From Candidatus Desulfobacula maris (lineage in GTDB: Bacteria; Desulfobacterota; Desulfobacteria; Desulfobacterales; Desulfobacteraceae): a stretch of 64,000 nt of DNA. The stretch spans positions 25,622-89,621 of the forward strand of contig JACNHV010000267.1 in NCBI GenBank assembly GCA_014383445.1, read 5' to 3'. How positions within the stretch are numbered: position 1 is the first letter of the stretch; each line of letters opens with the position of its first letter. This document shows, piece by piece, positions 16,201 to 22,427 of the stretch. Position numbers and translations under genes: made by a program. The notes beneath the pieces are model-generated. The model did not search any database, had not been told where the DNA came from, and was given only the letters and a program-made list of their open reading frames with translations.

Positions 16201-18800
16201 GCCATGAGGTGAATCAGGAGGCGGTAAAAGTTGTACCTTTAAATGAAGCGGATGAATTTCCTGATCCTGCATCCCCTATCAAACGCCTGATTATCAGGAC
16301 TGATGAATCAAAGTTGCCTGAGCTTTCCAAAAATGATTTTACGGGTGACCTTAAGGTTGCAGGCAAAAAAATAATCGTCTCCCTTGACAGCCATGGGTTT
16401 GCCAATGAGCTTATTAAAAAAATAAAGCTGAAAAAGGGCGAGGTAATAACCATTGGCCGTAAAGGAGCTGATTTCAAGTTTGACTTAACAGATGTTAAAG
16501 CGACACAAAAAAGGGTGGAGGAATTTAAACGAACATATCCTGAAATAAATGGATTTATCCATCTGGCGCCCCTTGATTATTATTTTGACAGGGAAAATCA
16601 GAAAACGGTTTCAGATGATTGTCTTAACACCACAATCAAATCTTTTTTTGTCATGATCAAAGCGTTGTTTGAAACCCTTGATCAAAAAGAAACCTTTATC
16701 GGTACTATTACATTTGATTCTGTTGTATTCCCATATATGGAAGGCTGCGGCGATATCCATCCCATGTTTGCAGGGCTTTCAGGACTCATGAAAACTGTCA
16801 ACAAAGAGCTGGCTGACACAAGGGTCAAGGTGGTGGACTTTTCATACAAACAGCCCAAAAAGAGCAGAGCAAAAATAGTGGATACCTTCCTTAAAGAGCT
16901 TCTTTGCGGTGATACCCGTTGTGAGGTTGGATACAAGGATAAAAAGCGGTATGTCATTTCCATGAAACATTCCATTGCAGACAAAACACAAAAGGTTATA
17001 TCAGACAATGATACCCTTCTGGTTACAGGGGGAGCCGGCGGCATTACCTATGAAATTATTAAAAAAGTTGTTGAAAAGTATAAGACAAACCTGATCATTC
17101 TGGATATCAATGATATTTACAGTACAGATCCAAAATATCTGGATAAAACATCCAGTGACGTAGAACTCATGGCACAGCTCAGAAAAGATATGCCGGGAGA
17201 AAAACCCATTGAAATAAAAAGGGCCCTTGATCGCCTGATCCGGGTCAGGCAGTCTGTTGAAAATATTGAATACTTAAAGTCTTTAGGGGTCAGTGTTGAA
17301 TACAATTGTGTGGATGTAACCAATGCAAAAGCAGTAAAAGCGGCCTGCGATAAATATGACAGGATTGATGGAGTGTTCCATGCAGCAGGCATGGAAATGA
17401 GTCAGTTTATCCCTAAAAAGGAACTGTGGTCCTTTGAGCTGGTGGTGGATGTCAAAGTCAAAGGTATGCAGAATCTGTTACAGGCCTTTAAGGACAGGGA
17501 CTATAAATACTTTTTTACTTTTTCTTCTGTAACTGCCCGTTTTGGAAACGAGGGCCAGGTGGATTATACTGCAGCCAATGATTTTCTTGGCAAAACCCTT
17601 TTCAGACAAAAGCAGCTTCATCCTGAAAGAACCTATAAAGTCTATGCATGGACAGCATGGGGCGGTGTCGGCATGGCAACCAATCCAACAGTGAAGGCCG
17701 TGCTTGAAGAAAGAGGAATCCAGTTCCTTCCCATGGAGCAGGGCGTCAAGTTCTTTATGGCAGATCTTTTAGACAGGACTGAGTCTGAAATGGTATTTTC
17801 CGGCCTTGATTATTCCTTTGACAAGGACGGTCTTCTGGGAAATCCAATTGATGCCCAATTCCCGTTTCTGGATACCCCCGTGGAAAAAACCTCAACAGGG
17901 ATAACCTATTCAAGAGTGCTGGATGTTGAAAGGGATGTCTTCCTCCATGACCATACCATGGAAGATGTACCGCTTTTCCTTGGCGCCACAGGTATTGAAA
18001 CCATGGCTGAGGTTGCAAAATCCCTGTCCAAAGATAAAAAGCATTTTGTTGAATTGACCGACTTTCAGATTCCCTATGGGATCAAACTTTTAAAGGGACG
18101 TCCCAAGGAGCTTCTGATTTCAGGAAATTATGAGGGACAAGATCTGTTTGACTGCAGGATAACTTCTCAGTTCAAAAATCCCAAAGGCCTTGTCATGGGG
18201 GACCCAAAGCTTCACTATGAAGGCAAATACAGGTTTGCCAAAAAGCCTTTAAAGGCAAAAAAGATCAAACTGCCGGAATTCAATCCTGTATCCTGGGAAG
18301 GTGATATTGAACCCCTGGTGTATCATCCCAGGCGGCTGTTTATGTTTGGCCTTTTTGGCACCATCACAGATATTAACTCCTTTGATGGTAAAACATTGGT
18401 CACAACTATGGAAGATAAAAGCACAAAAGAGTTTTTTAAAGGTATAACAGATCCCAATTTTGTGGCAGCTCCCATCCTGATTGATGCCATGTTTCAGACG
18501 GGCGGCCTTCTTGAGTTCTTTACATCTTCAAGAACAGTTCTGCCCTATAAAATAAAATCCTTGAAATTTTACAAAGATGTTGAAAAGAACAGGGAATATT
18601 TTTGTATCACCCAGAAGAAGGATTCAGGAGAAGAAACCAATACCTATGATCTCAAGCTTATAGATAAAAAAGGAAATGTCTTTATTGAGGTGGATGGTTT
18701 TGAAATGGTAAAACTCAATCAGCTTGACCCTGAAGACAGGATAATTGACCGGGTTGAGTTTAGTTTTTTAGACGAAAAAGAGGGTTCAAAGGTCAACTAA
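7221..18800 (+). CDS. PUFA-synthase-like type I megasynthase (ER-like, KS, KS, AT, KS, ACP x3, KR, DH)
   Basis: One open frame of 3859 residues. Order: a divergent nitronate-monooxygenase fold (about 1-210), a second PfaD-like enoyl reductase fold (about 330-620, with GGEAGGHVG), KS1 (about 693-1155; Cys903, EAHGTST, SQIGH), KS2 (about 1176-1640; Cys1380 kept but both histidines lost), AT (about 1663-1965; Ser1755 in GHSVGEY), KS3 (about 2054-2560; Cys2304, SHETYTP, FTGH), three ACPs (about 2688-2990), KR (about 3262-3480; GGAGGI) and a hot-dog DH (about 3565-3850; HDHTMED). The domain logic is that of Pfa/PUFA synthases, where ER (PfaD) is a separate protein and the AT is in PfaB or PfaA; here all sit in one chain. 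All three ACPs carry Thr where Ser normally holds phosphopantetheine. The product is probably a long modified fatty chain. No PPTase is in the window. A good start with a sigma-54 promoter upstream supports regulated expression. Confidence 0.9.
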   Translation: MIRRILNSRLPLMVYNPVKVFDIKYFKDIFNAGALPIFDTEFLTHDDILQNTSLLSKEEFSFGIRLSNQDTELIQKIKHQQMINLDILISPIGKDDTPADFTNFSETKIVLEIKDININDKIKKISPHALILKGNEAGGRVSRYSSFVLMQWYLENHELPIFIHGGVGKYTAAGMFAAGISGLVMDSQLLMTDEAPVSDNFKKFLAMVDESDSTEITYNGSDIYRVFAKLGTKIVKELKLAAVESGNDPQGKQKIYESITTHMTAFDKEDVPFIQSLFYLGQDGVFAKDFVKDSTGLTQIISDFFKTIGKNLNFIDEFDPIKQDSPFARDQGTKLPLIQGPMANISDNADFANKVLEHGALPFFAVGSLPEKLAENMLKDGAGKVDVFGAGLVGIEAFNPAVKKHMDMVKKYKVPYALFAGGNPSQVAELEKAGTKTYLHTPSVSMMENALKSGCKRFIFEGGEAGGHVGSLSSMVLWEDAIATLINKNYDLSDVYLVFAGGISTCFASFFISGLTSFLAARGTKIGIQVGTAYLFADEIVETKCIKSQYRDIIIRENETMVIGKSLGLASRTAPTRFARMMLETEAEMIKNKDSLETRKRAFEKKNIGSLLIGAKGFLPDFKNPGSEHYTWFKDEEHKEKGNFLVGDSLAFFDGPVTIKQIHNRYFEAKSELCKNINFLEIFSSSKNKINDEIAVVGIGCTLPDADDPDHLWDNILNKKYSISQMPKSRFDRDLYYDPDKSAEDKTYTILAGHVEHFEFDKARFGYAEGKEKRLSRSQKMVLQTAYKAVENAGLLGDDDRFVCDDPAKTAVIIATCLSNELSNDIQLKYWYPELVSMMEKTDEYQTLNDDEKQIVKQVLMEGMEAKSPGYDPVHGILLNIEASRIARHLGARGTNYVVDAACASSVTAIDAAVGELLSGDHDQVIVGGVNTHLAPESFVGFAKMGALSKNGSYPFDERADGFILGEGSVVFVLKRMKDAIRDKNNILGVINSIGSSSDGRGKAIAAPNPTGQVLSVQRCFENIRPDIKPEDIGFIEAHGTSTTVGDQAELGTLNSIYKNSNAGISSIKSQIGHLLGCAGSAGLLKALLTVNKGKLPPNGRFKTLSKNHDLKESSLFIVKDTQEFKSEKNKSRKAAVSSYGFGGINYHMVVEQMTDNYQTIPRDIFVDPGYDFNDDRIVVAGLGVFLPGAKNTQEFWEKLESGEKQLSHIPAKSFDNDAYANLDKTSHYRLPKVNAGVVREVKFNNLKYRMPPMMVKSIERGQIFGLEAASEALESSGLLDRLTASNKVGVILGTIAGERQSKNIVRVRKQFIGNIIKNCQDIDAKKLDKVSDALVASIRNTIPENNEDTTPGLLSNIISGRIANYFGLNGANYVIDASCASAFVAMRNAARNLKHKDLDFVLAGGVDCNLYPAVLMAFKRLGLLSEGDCNFYDSRADGYVMGEGAAIHMMTTYKKAREYNMEILGEINESAVRSSVPDHLLAPSEHTFVSTINETYYKSGIRKQDINHLDVFAFSNIFGDIVEKQVIENCFDHEMHCGNIKSQFGYFKAANPAVAMAKMMLMSRKGKILPDFNYDPEHSILKDGKVLKPTQQIVVKPKGQPFRFAANVNGIGGNHCHMIMSTLPALLETREKIAQKQEKAAAGDDIVLIDHAYSADGMGKKMRMVALLSGQGAQRSRMMKELFEKDAHIRKVMEAGELIFVEQRGYSLLDMMFGTDDAINSTQNTQPAVFLSSAAIYSRLSQEGFSPDYFIGHSVGEYTALFCSGMLCFADAMRLIIKRADLMYETTLKVPGKIMVVFKNEKETEHLIRKSNISHIYITNKNSEKQTAVSGKADEIEKFCTFLTQQEIFYKKLNLTGAFHTPLLKEASDKLRQYLDTITFNDTRFGRIISNCLARAYPETRADVKDLLARQIISPVEFIKSIENVYESGRTHFIEIGPSRLLVNLLKNINIGEYGTAVSVDAKLGEIKSFEACRKYLQDCNSIFETKPVAAIETKLTPKPFEELPIIKMSENFESFKQNNQKLVDQILYKEYLHQKRQTAIDAIERYDFDTQRIVISGVSVGLPGKDRRVFAADNFDAILNGENFIESLTPEDQDKIIDKNITKLFKQPDGNARFVQITKAEDVIHLAGQLGYFDLMDEYGIKEQYDITMAMSIAAGIEALKDANIPLVMQYKKIKDGKVMIPDGFALPEEMQEDTGVIISCLWPSQETLIEELEKYYYQKFFLKPYEEFENIYYYLMEKVTDIEIKEQITEWFFKAKSGKKKEFKAFKFDRYFAGKITPLGSAYLAQIIKAKGPNTLVSAACASTALAIGIAEDWIRVGRCKRVIVIGGENATSKKQNQWIGSGFLSLGAASIKKRVSEGAKPFDEDRNGTILGAGAVGLVIEAESCVKERGMEGQCEILGTHMANSAFHTFSIDVKHLAKEMNKFINKVEARTGLKKEDYAKKLLFMSHETYTPARGGSADAEVTALQTAFADHLDSICISNTKGFTGHTLGAAIEDVVMVKALQKRKAPPIANLKKIPEHFKNLNFSGQEKINSEYGLHLAAGFGSHLAFLFVKRVEENLVEGNIKYQNWIKQITGSQNPELKMIDNTLCAVAGGEALPQTIKETGKSAAPVTIAMAVKASMPALPAVPAPVAAMTKMAGANDDKAVKETGGQASANILAETANKADTKESIPAAMVAPVKQADVSARVKEVIAAQTGYTADMLEDDLDLEADLGVDTVKQVEIFAKLASKFGFSVPDDLKLRDLNTIAKLGEYIQSRTDKPVETIPLEATSGSTPATPAVLAASVKDEDITAMVKEVIAVQTGYTADMLEDDLDLEADLGVDTVKQVEIFAKLASNFGFSVPDDLKLRDLNTIAKLGEYIQSRTDKPVETVSLEEPSGSVPEAQTAPAALVASVKDEDVTAMVKEVIAVQTGYTADMLEDDLDLEADLGVDTVKQVEIFAKLASNFGFSVPDDLKLRDLNTIAKLADYIAVRAKAEQTARTELPTALESHEVNQEAVKVVPLNEADEFPDPASPIKRLIIRTDESKLPELSKNDFTGDLKVAGKKIIVSLDSHGFANELIKKIKLKKGEVITIGRKGADFKFDLTDVKATQKRVEEFKRTYPEINGFIHLAPLDYYFDRENQKTVSDDCLNTTIKSFFVMIKALFETLDQKETFIGTITFDSVVFPYMEGCGDIHPMFAGLSGLMKTVNKELADTRVKVVDFSYKQPKKSRAKIVDTFLKELLCGDTRCEVGYKDKKRYVISMKHSIADKTQKVISDNDTLLVTGGAGGITYEIIKKVVEKYKTNLIILDINDIYSTDPKYLDKTSSDVELMAQLRKDMPGEKPIEIKRALDRLIRVRQSVENIEYLKSLGVSVEYNCVDVTNAKAVKAACDKYDRIDGVFHAAGMEMSQFIPKKELWSFELVVDVKVKGMQNLLQAFKDRDYKYFFTFSSVTARFGNEGQVDYTAANDFLGKTLFRQKQLHPERTYKVYAWTAWGGVGMATNPTVKAVLEERGIQFLPMEQGVKFFMADLLDRTESEMVFSGLDYSFDKDGLLGNPIDAQFPFLDTPVEKTSTGITYSRVLDVERDVFLHDHTMEDVPLFLGATGIETMAEVAKSLSKDKKHFVELTDFQIPYGIKLLKGRPKELLISGNYEGQDLFDCRITSQFKNPKGLVMGDPKLHYEGKYRFAKKPLKAKKIKLPEFNPVSWEGDIEPLVYHPRRLFMFGLFGTITDINSFDGKTLVTTMEDKSTKEFFKGITDPNFVAAPILIDAMFQTGGLLEFFTSSRTVLPYKIKSLKFYKDVEKNREYFCITQKKDSGEETNTYDLKLIDKKGNVFIEVDGFEMVKLNQLDPEDRIIDRVEFSFLDEKEGSKVN
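15283..16150 (+). repeat. Three tandem near-identical ACP-coding repeats inside the megasynthase
   Basis: Three ACP units of about 75 residues repeat with DNA periods of 318 and 327 bp (the DT codons are at 15381, 15699 and 16026). Protein sequences are almost identical from EVIA.QTGYTADM to RDLNTIAKL, while the linkers (Pro/Ala/Glu-rich) vary. Tandem ACPs are characteristic of PUFA synthases, where number scales with output. Confidence 0.88.
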
Positions 18801-18803
18801 ATG

Positions 18804-18850
18804 TTCTTAAAAAAAATCTGGTAATTGATCTGAACTTGATATAAATAATA
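18804..18850. repeat. Dispersed ~46-bp intergenic repeat, copy A
   Basis: The stretch beginning TTCTTAAAAAAAATCTGGT and ending ATATAAATAATA lies just after the megasynthase stop. A copy with about four mismatches is at 39352-39398. It has no coding potential, and no inverted-repeat structure was noticed. Confidence 0.6.
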
Positions 18851-18940
18851 TCATTACGTTCCATCCATGCGCTGTGCCATGAGGTCCATAAATTTCAATG
18901 GGCCCAGTGCAGGGATAATAAAGACTATGATATATAGGTT

Positions 18941-20632
18941 TTATTTACTGGGTCTGACAAACAGCCATAGCCCCAACAGGATTGCAGCTGAAAATCCGAT
19001 CATGCCGAAGATGGAGACCCCGAAAAAAAAGGGAGCCACCTTGAAGCTTAACAAGAGTGAAGAGGCAATGATCAGGGAGGAAATAATGATGGAAACAGAT
19101 AATTTATGATTCTCCCGATGATAAGAACCGATGATTTTTTCCAATTTCTGGACGTCAAATCCCAGGACAAATTTGCCTTTTCTGGCCTGTCGGATGATGG
19201 TGATGGCATCCCGCGGTACTTCCTGGAGCAATTGAAGCGATTCAACCGATACCCGTGAAATATCTTCAGACATCCGTTTAAGAGACAGCCGTTCCATTTT
19301 CTTTTTTTTGATAAACGGGGCAGCATATGCCACCATGTCAAAATCCGGATCAAGCAGATGGGCCACACCTTCAACCGCTGCAAAGGATTTCATCATTAAA
19401 AAGGTGTCCGGATACAGGCGGAGTTTATGTTTGACCGTTATTTTGAGCAGGTCCTGCAGCAGGCGGCCCATGTTGATATGTTTCAAAGCTTTGGTCAGGT
19501 ATTGGCTGATAAATGTGGATAAATCCCTCTCCAGAAACCGCATGTCCGGCTCTTCATCATACTCGGTGATTTCTAAAAGGTAATGGCAGGTGGCAGAAGG
19601 GTTTTCCGTGACAACACTGGCGATCAGGTCAATAAAGACCTCTCTTGCCCGGCGGTCCATAAACCCCATCATGCCGAAATCAACCGGGCCAAGCACATTG
19701 TTGGGCAGGACAAACAGGTTGCCCGGATGAAGGTCGGCATGGAAAAATCCGTATTCAAACACCTGCTTTAAAATAAATTCAGCGCCCTGACGGGTCAGCA
19801 GTTTTCGGTTCATACCGGACTGATCCAGCAGGTCCACATCTGAAATCTTGATGCCCCGGACATATTCCATGATCAGAACAGTTTCGGTTGATCTGCCCTG
19901 ATAGACCCGGGGAATGTGGATGGCGGAATCATAGAGAAACTGCTGGGCCACCCGTTCCATGTTGGATGCTTCCAGGGTATAGTCCAGCTCCTTTTCAAGG
20001 GTTGATGCAAATTCTTCAACAATCTTGACGGGCCGGAAGAACGAAAGATCCTCGATATGGCGTTCCATCAAGGTGGCCAGGTGGTTCATGATCTCCAGAT
20101 CTACCTTGATCTGCTTTCGGATGCGGGGGCGCTGGATTTTTACAGCAACGGTTTCACCGGTTTTCAACTGCGCCTTATGAACTTGACCGATAGATGCTGA
20201 GGCAAACGGTTTTTCTTCCATGGAAACAAATGGATTGTCCTGATCTTGGAATTCGTATGCCAGGATTTTTTGAACATCTGAAAATGGGAATTCAGGCACA
20301 TTGTCCTGAAGATTTTCCAGTTCAAAAATAAAGTGCAGGGGTATCAGGTCCGGCCTGGTGGACAGAATTTGTCCGAATTTGATAAAAGTGGGTCCCAGTT
20401 CTTCAAACAGGAGCCTTACCCGCTGGGGCTGTGTCAGCCGCTCAACCCGTTCAGGTTTTTTCCTGGAGATCATGTTCAGGCCGATTCCCAGATACTGGTC
20501 AATTTTGAGGACATCAATAATATTGCCGAATCCGTATTTAAACAGGATGGCCAATATCTGGCGGTACCGGTTTACGTTCCGGTATGTCCGGCCGACAACA
20601 TCAAAATCCTTCAGACTCAGCATAAAGAGCAA
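18941..20632 (-). CDS. ubiB: ABC1/UbiB-family atypical kinase, membrane anchored
   Basis: The protein has 563 residues. The ABC1 signature KxGQ is seen as FIKFGQILSTRPDLIP (near 95-110), an Ala/Ser-rich loop SIGQVHKA replaces the P-loop, HADLHPGNL is the catalytic block, DFGMMG the metal-binding block, and two transmembrane helices end the protein. UbiB proteins are ATPases needed for quinone synthesis or lipid handling; Mco76/COQ8 members affect isoprenoid lipids. Here it is the last gene of the wax-ester operon (32 bp after the hydrolase), suggesting a role in hydrophobic-substrate extraction or transport rather than ubiquinone itself. That is inference, and the symbol denotes the family only. 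Confidence 0.85.
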   Translation of the reverse strand: MLFMLSLKDFDVVGRTYRNVNRYRQILAILFKYGFGNIIDVLKIDQYLGIGLNMISRKKPERVERLTQPQRVRLLFEELGPTFIKFGQILSTRPDLIPLHFIFELENLQDNVPEFPFSDVQKILAYEFQDQDNPFVSMEEKPFASASIGQVHKAQLKTGETVAVKIQRPRIRKQIKVDLEIMNHLATLMERHIEDLSFFRPVKIVEEFASTLEKELDYTLEASNMERVAQQFLYDSAIHIPRVYQGRSTETVLIMEYVRGIKISDVDLLDQSGMNRKLLTRQGAEFILKQVFEYGFFHADLHPGNLFVLPNNVLGPVDFGMMGFMDRRAREVFIDLIASVVTENPSATCHYLLEITEYDEEPDMRFLERDLSTFISQYLTKALKHINMGRLLQDLLKITVKHKLRLYPDTFLMMKSFAAVEGVAHLLDPDFDMVAYAAPFIKKKKMERLSLKRMSEDISRVSVESLQLLQEVPRDAITIIRQARKGKFVLGFDVQKLEKIIGSYHRENHKLSVSIIISSLIIASSLLLSFKVAPFFFGVSIFGMIGFSAAILLGLWLFVRPSK

Positions 20633-20663
20633 GGCTTCCGATCAGAAAAGGGTATTGCTATTT

Positions 20664-22418
20664 CTAATCCACACTAAGGTTTAATACGCATTCAGCAGCA
20701 TCGGGATTGATTTTGGCCTGATCCTCATAAGACCAGTCTGCCCAGACCGTATCAATGATCTGTTCAAACAGGGGATGAACAAGCTCCTTGGCCTTTTTTC
20801 CATACAGCAGATCTAGATGGTTGGCCCCTTCAATAACAAAATCGATGAGCTGGCTTTGTTCCGGTAAAATATTTACTTTTTTCAAATCCTCGATACTTTC
20901 GAGTCGATAAACCTGTTTGTATTTATGAGGATAAAACTGACTATAACGTATATTTTCCAGTGGGGCAAGACAGTCTTTTGCACCCCAGAAATGGAACAGA
21001 GGAATATCTTTTGGAAAGAAGGAAAAATGGTGGGTGTAATTGAGGGCGGACGGGTCCATGCGCTTGAAGCCGTTGCCATCATAAACTGCTTTGAGAAACT
21101 GGAATCCCAGGCCTAGAGGGATGGACTCCATTGCCCGTTCAAGGTATCGTTCGATAAAATATTTATCATTTTTATGATTTTCAGGAGAGATCAGAAAGTT
21201 GAGCCCTCCGATATTTTTATTGTATATGGAACGGGTGATGGTCTTGAAAACCGGCAGTTGTGTCACCAGCCGTGATAACTCCTGAACGGGAATATGAGAC
21301 AATTTAAAAATTCTTGACAGATGATTCAGCCAGAGGGCTGAGGGGAAAAATACATGGGATTTTTTATCAAAACATCGGGGCGAGCCCAGGGTGATCATCC
21401 CTTTTACGGTTTTTAAAGATTCTCTGGCAATATCTTCAGACACCAGAACCTTGTCCAGTGCAGCTTTGTTGAGATCCGGCAGCTTGATTTTGTCAAAATC
21501 CAGGCGCAGGGCCCAGTTTAAGACCATGTTTTCAGCCACAAGCCCGCCCATGCTGTGCCCAAGGAGGATTGACGGCTTACCGCAGCTTCGCTGGGTCACA
21601 AAATTCAGAACAGTGGGAAGGTCATGGTCGATCAGGGTATCAACAGTATAGTTGGGATCAAGCCGGCCGGCATTTACCCCCACCCCCCGGGGATCAAACA
21701 GATAGACCCATTTGCCTTTGTCTGCCAGGTTTCTGGCAATGGAGTACCGGTTGTTCAGGTCAAAGCAGTTGGAGTTATTGGCAAAGCCCGGGACCAGGAT
21801 GACAGAAGGGTTGTTATCCCCTGCAGTGACATCTTCCATGCTCAACAGCCGGCGGAATTTTATCTCTTTGCCCTCCTGAGTAAAGTCCATGTAATAGACA
21901 ATTTCATAGTCGCCCCGGCCATTGTTTTCCTTTTCATCCACCTCACTTTCAAAATAGGCAGGCTGGCAGGAGGTTTTCAACGCTTCCCGGACAATGTTAC
22001 GTCGAAAGGCTTCGCCATATATATTTTTTTCAAATTCCGGATCAATGTGCAACCGGACCACTGCAATATGCGCAAGCTCTTTTTGGGTCAGCAGGATGAC
22101 CTTTTCAGTGAGCCGGATGCCGTCTCGTTCAAGCTCATCAAAGAGAACAGTCTTGATTTGATCCCGGGGAATCATGGTTTTGGTAATTCGATAAAAGATA
22201 TGATACAACGTCAGGGCAAGTTTGCCGATTGCATTGGTCTTGATCTGTTCCTGGCTTATAATCAGCTCCGGGGCAACGGGAAGACCCAGGTTGAGCTGTC
22301 CTTTATAGATCTTGCTGTAGGTATCATAAGAGATATTGATCACATGGGTGGGAACTTCATTCACCACAAATCGAACGGCAGATTTCCGCAACTGCACAGC
22401 TTTATCAACAAATTTCAT
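20664..22418 (-). CDS. Alpha/beta hydrolase, membrane-lipid or polyester type
   Basis: The protein has 584 residues with an unassigned N-terminal region of about 195 residues and then an alpha/beta hydrolase fold: strand VILVPGF, oxyanion region, YLFDPRGVG, the nucleophile elbow GHSMGG, and a late His in GANHLDLL. The overall layout recalls PhaC-like hydrolases, but the nucleophile is Ser, not the Cys of PHA synthases, so an esterase or lipase is more likely. It starts 10 bp after the second AAR-like gene and belongs to the same operon. The substrate is unknown; a wax ester or acyl-thioester is plausible from context. Confidence 0.8.
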   Translation of the reverse strand: MKFVDKAVQLRKSAVRFVVNEVPTHVINISYDTYSKIYKGQLNLGLPVAPELIISQEQIKTNAIGKLALTLYHIFYRITKTMIPRDQIKTVLFDELERDGIRLTEKVILLTQKELAHIAVVRLHIDPEFEKNIYGEAFRRNIVREALKTSCQPAYFESEVDEKENNGRGDYEIVYYMDFTQEGKEIKFRRLLSMEDVTAGDNNPSVILVPGFANNSNCFDLNNRYSIARNLADKGKWVYLFDPRGVGVNAGRLDPNYTVDTLIDHDLPTVLNFVTQRSCGKPSILLGHSMGGLVAENMVLNWALRLDFDKIKLPDLNKAALDKVLVSEDIARESLKTVKGMITLGSPRCFDKKSHVFFPSALWLNHLSRIFKLSHIPVQELSRLVTQLPVFKTITRSIYNKNIGGLNFLISPENHKNDKYFIERYLERAMESIPLGLGFQFLKAVYDGNGFKRMDPSALNYTHHFSFFPKDIPLFHFWGAKDCLAPLENIRYSQFYPHKYKQVYRLESIEDLKKVNILPEQSQLIDFVIEGANHLDLLYGKKAKELVHPLFEQIIDTVWADWSYEDQAKINPDAAECVLNLSVD

Positions 22419-22427
22419 GGTTTTGGT

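Noticed and set aside
20664..22418. PHA synthase (PhaC) as the identity of the hydrolase
   Set aside because: PhaC has Cys in the lipase-box position; this protein has Ser in GHSMGG. The nearby PhaR-like and phasin genes do not require a PHA synthase.
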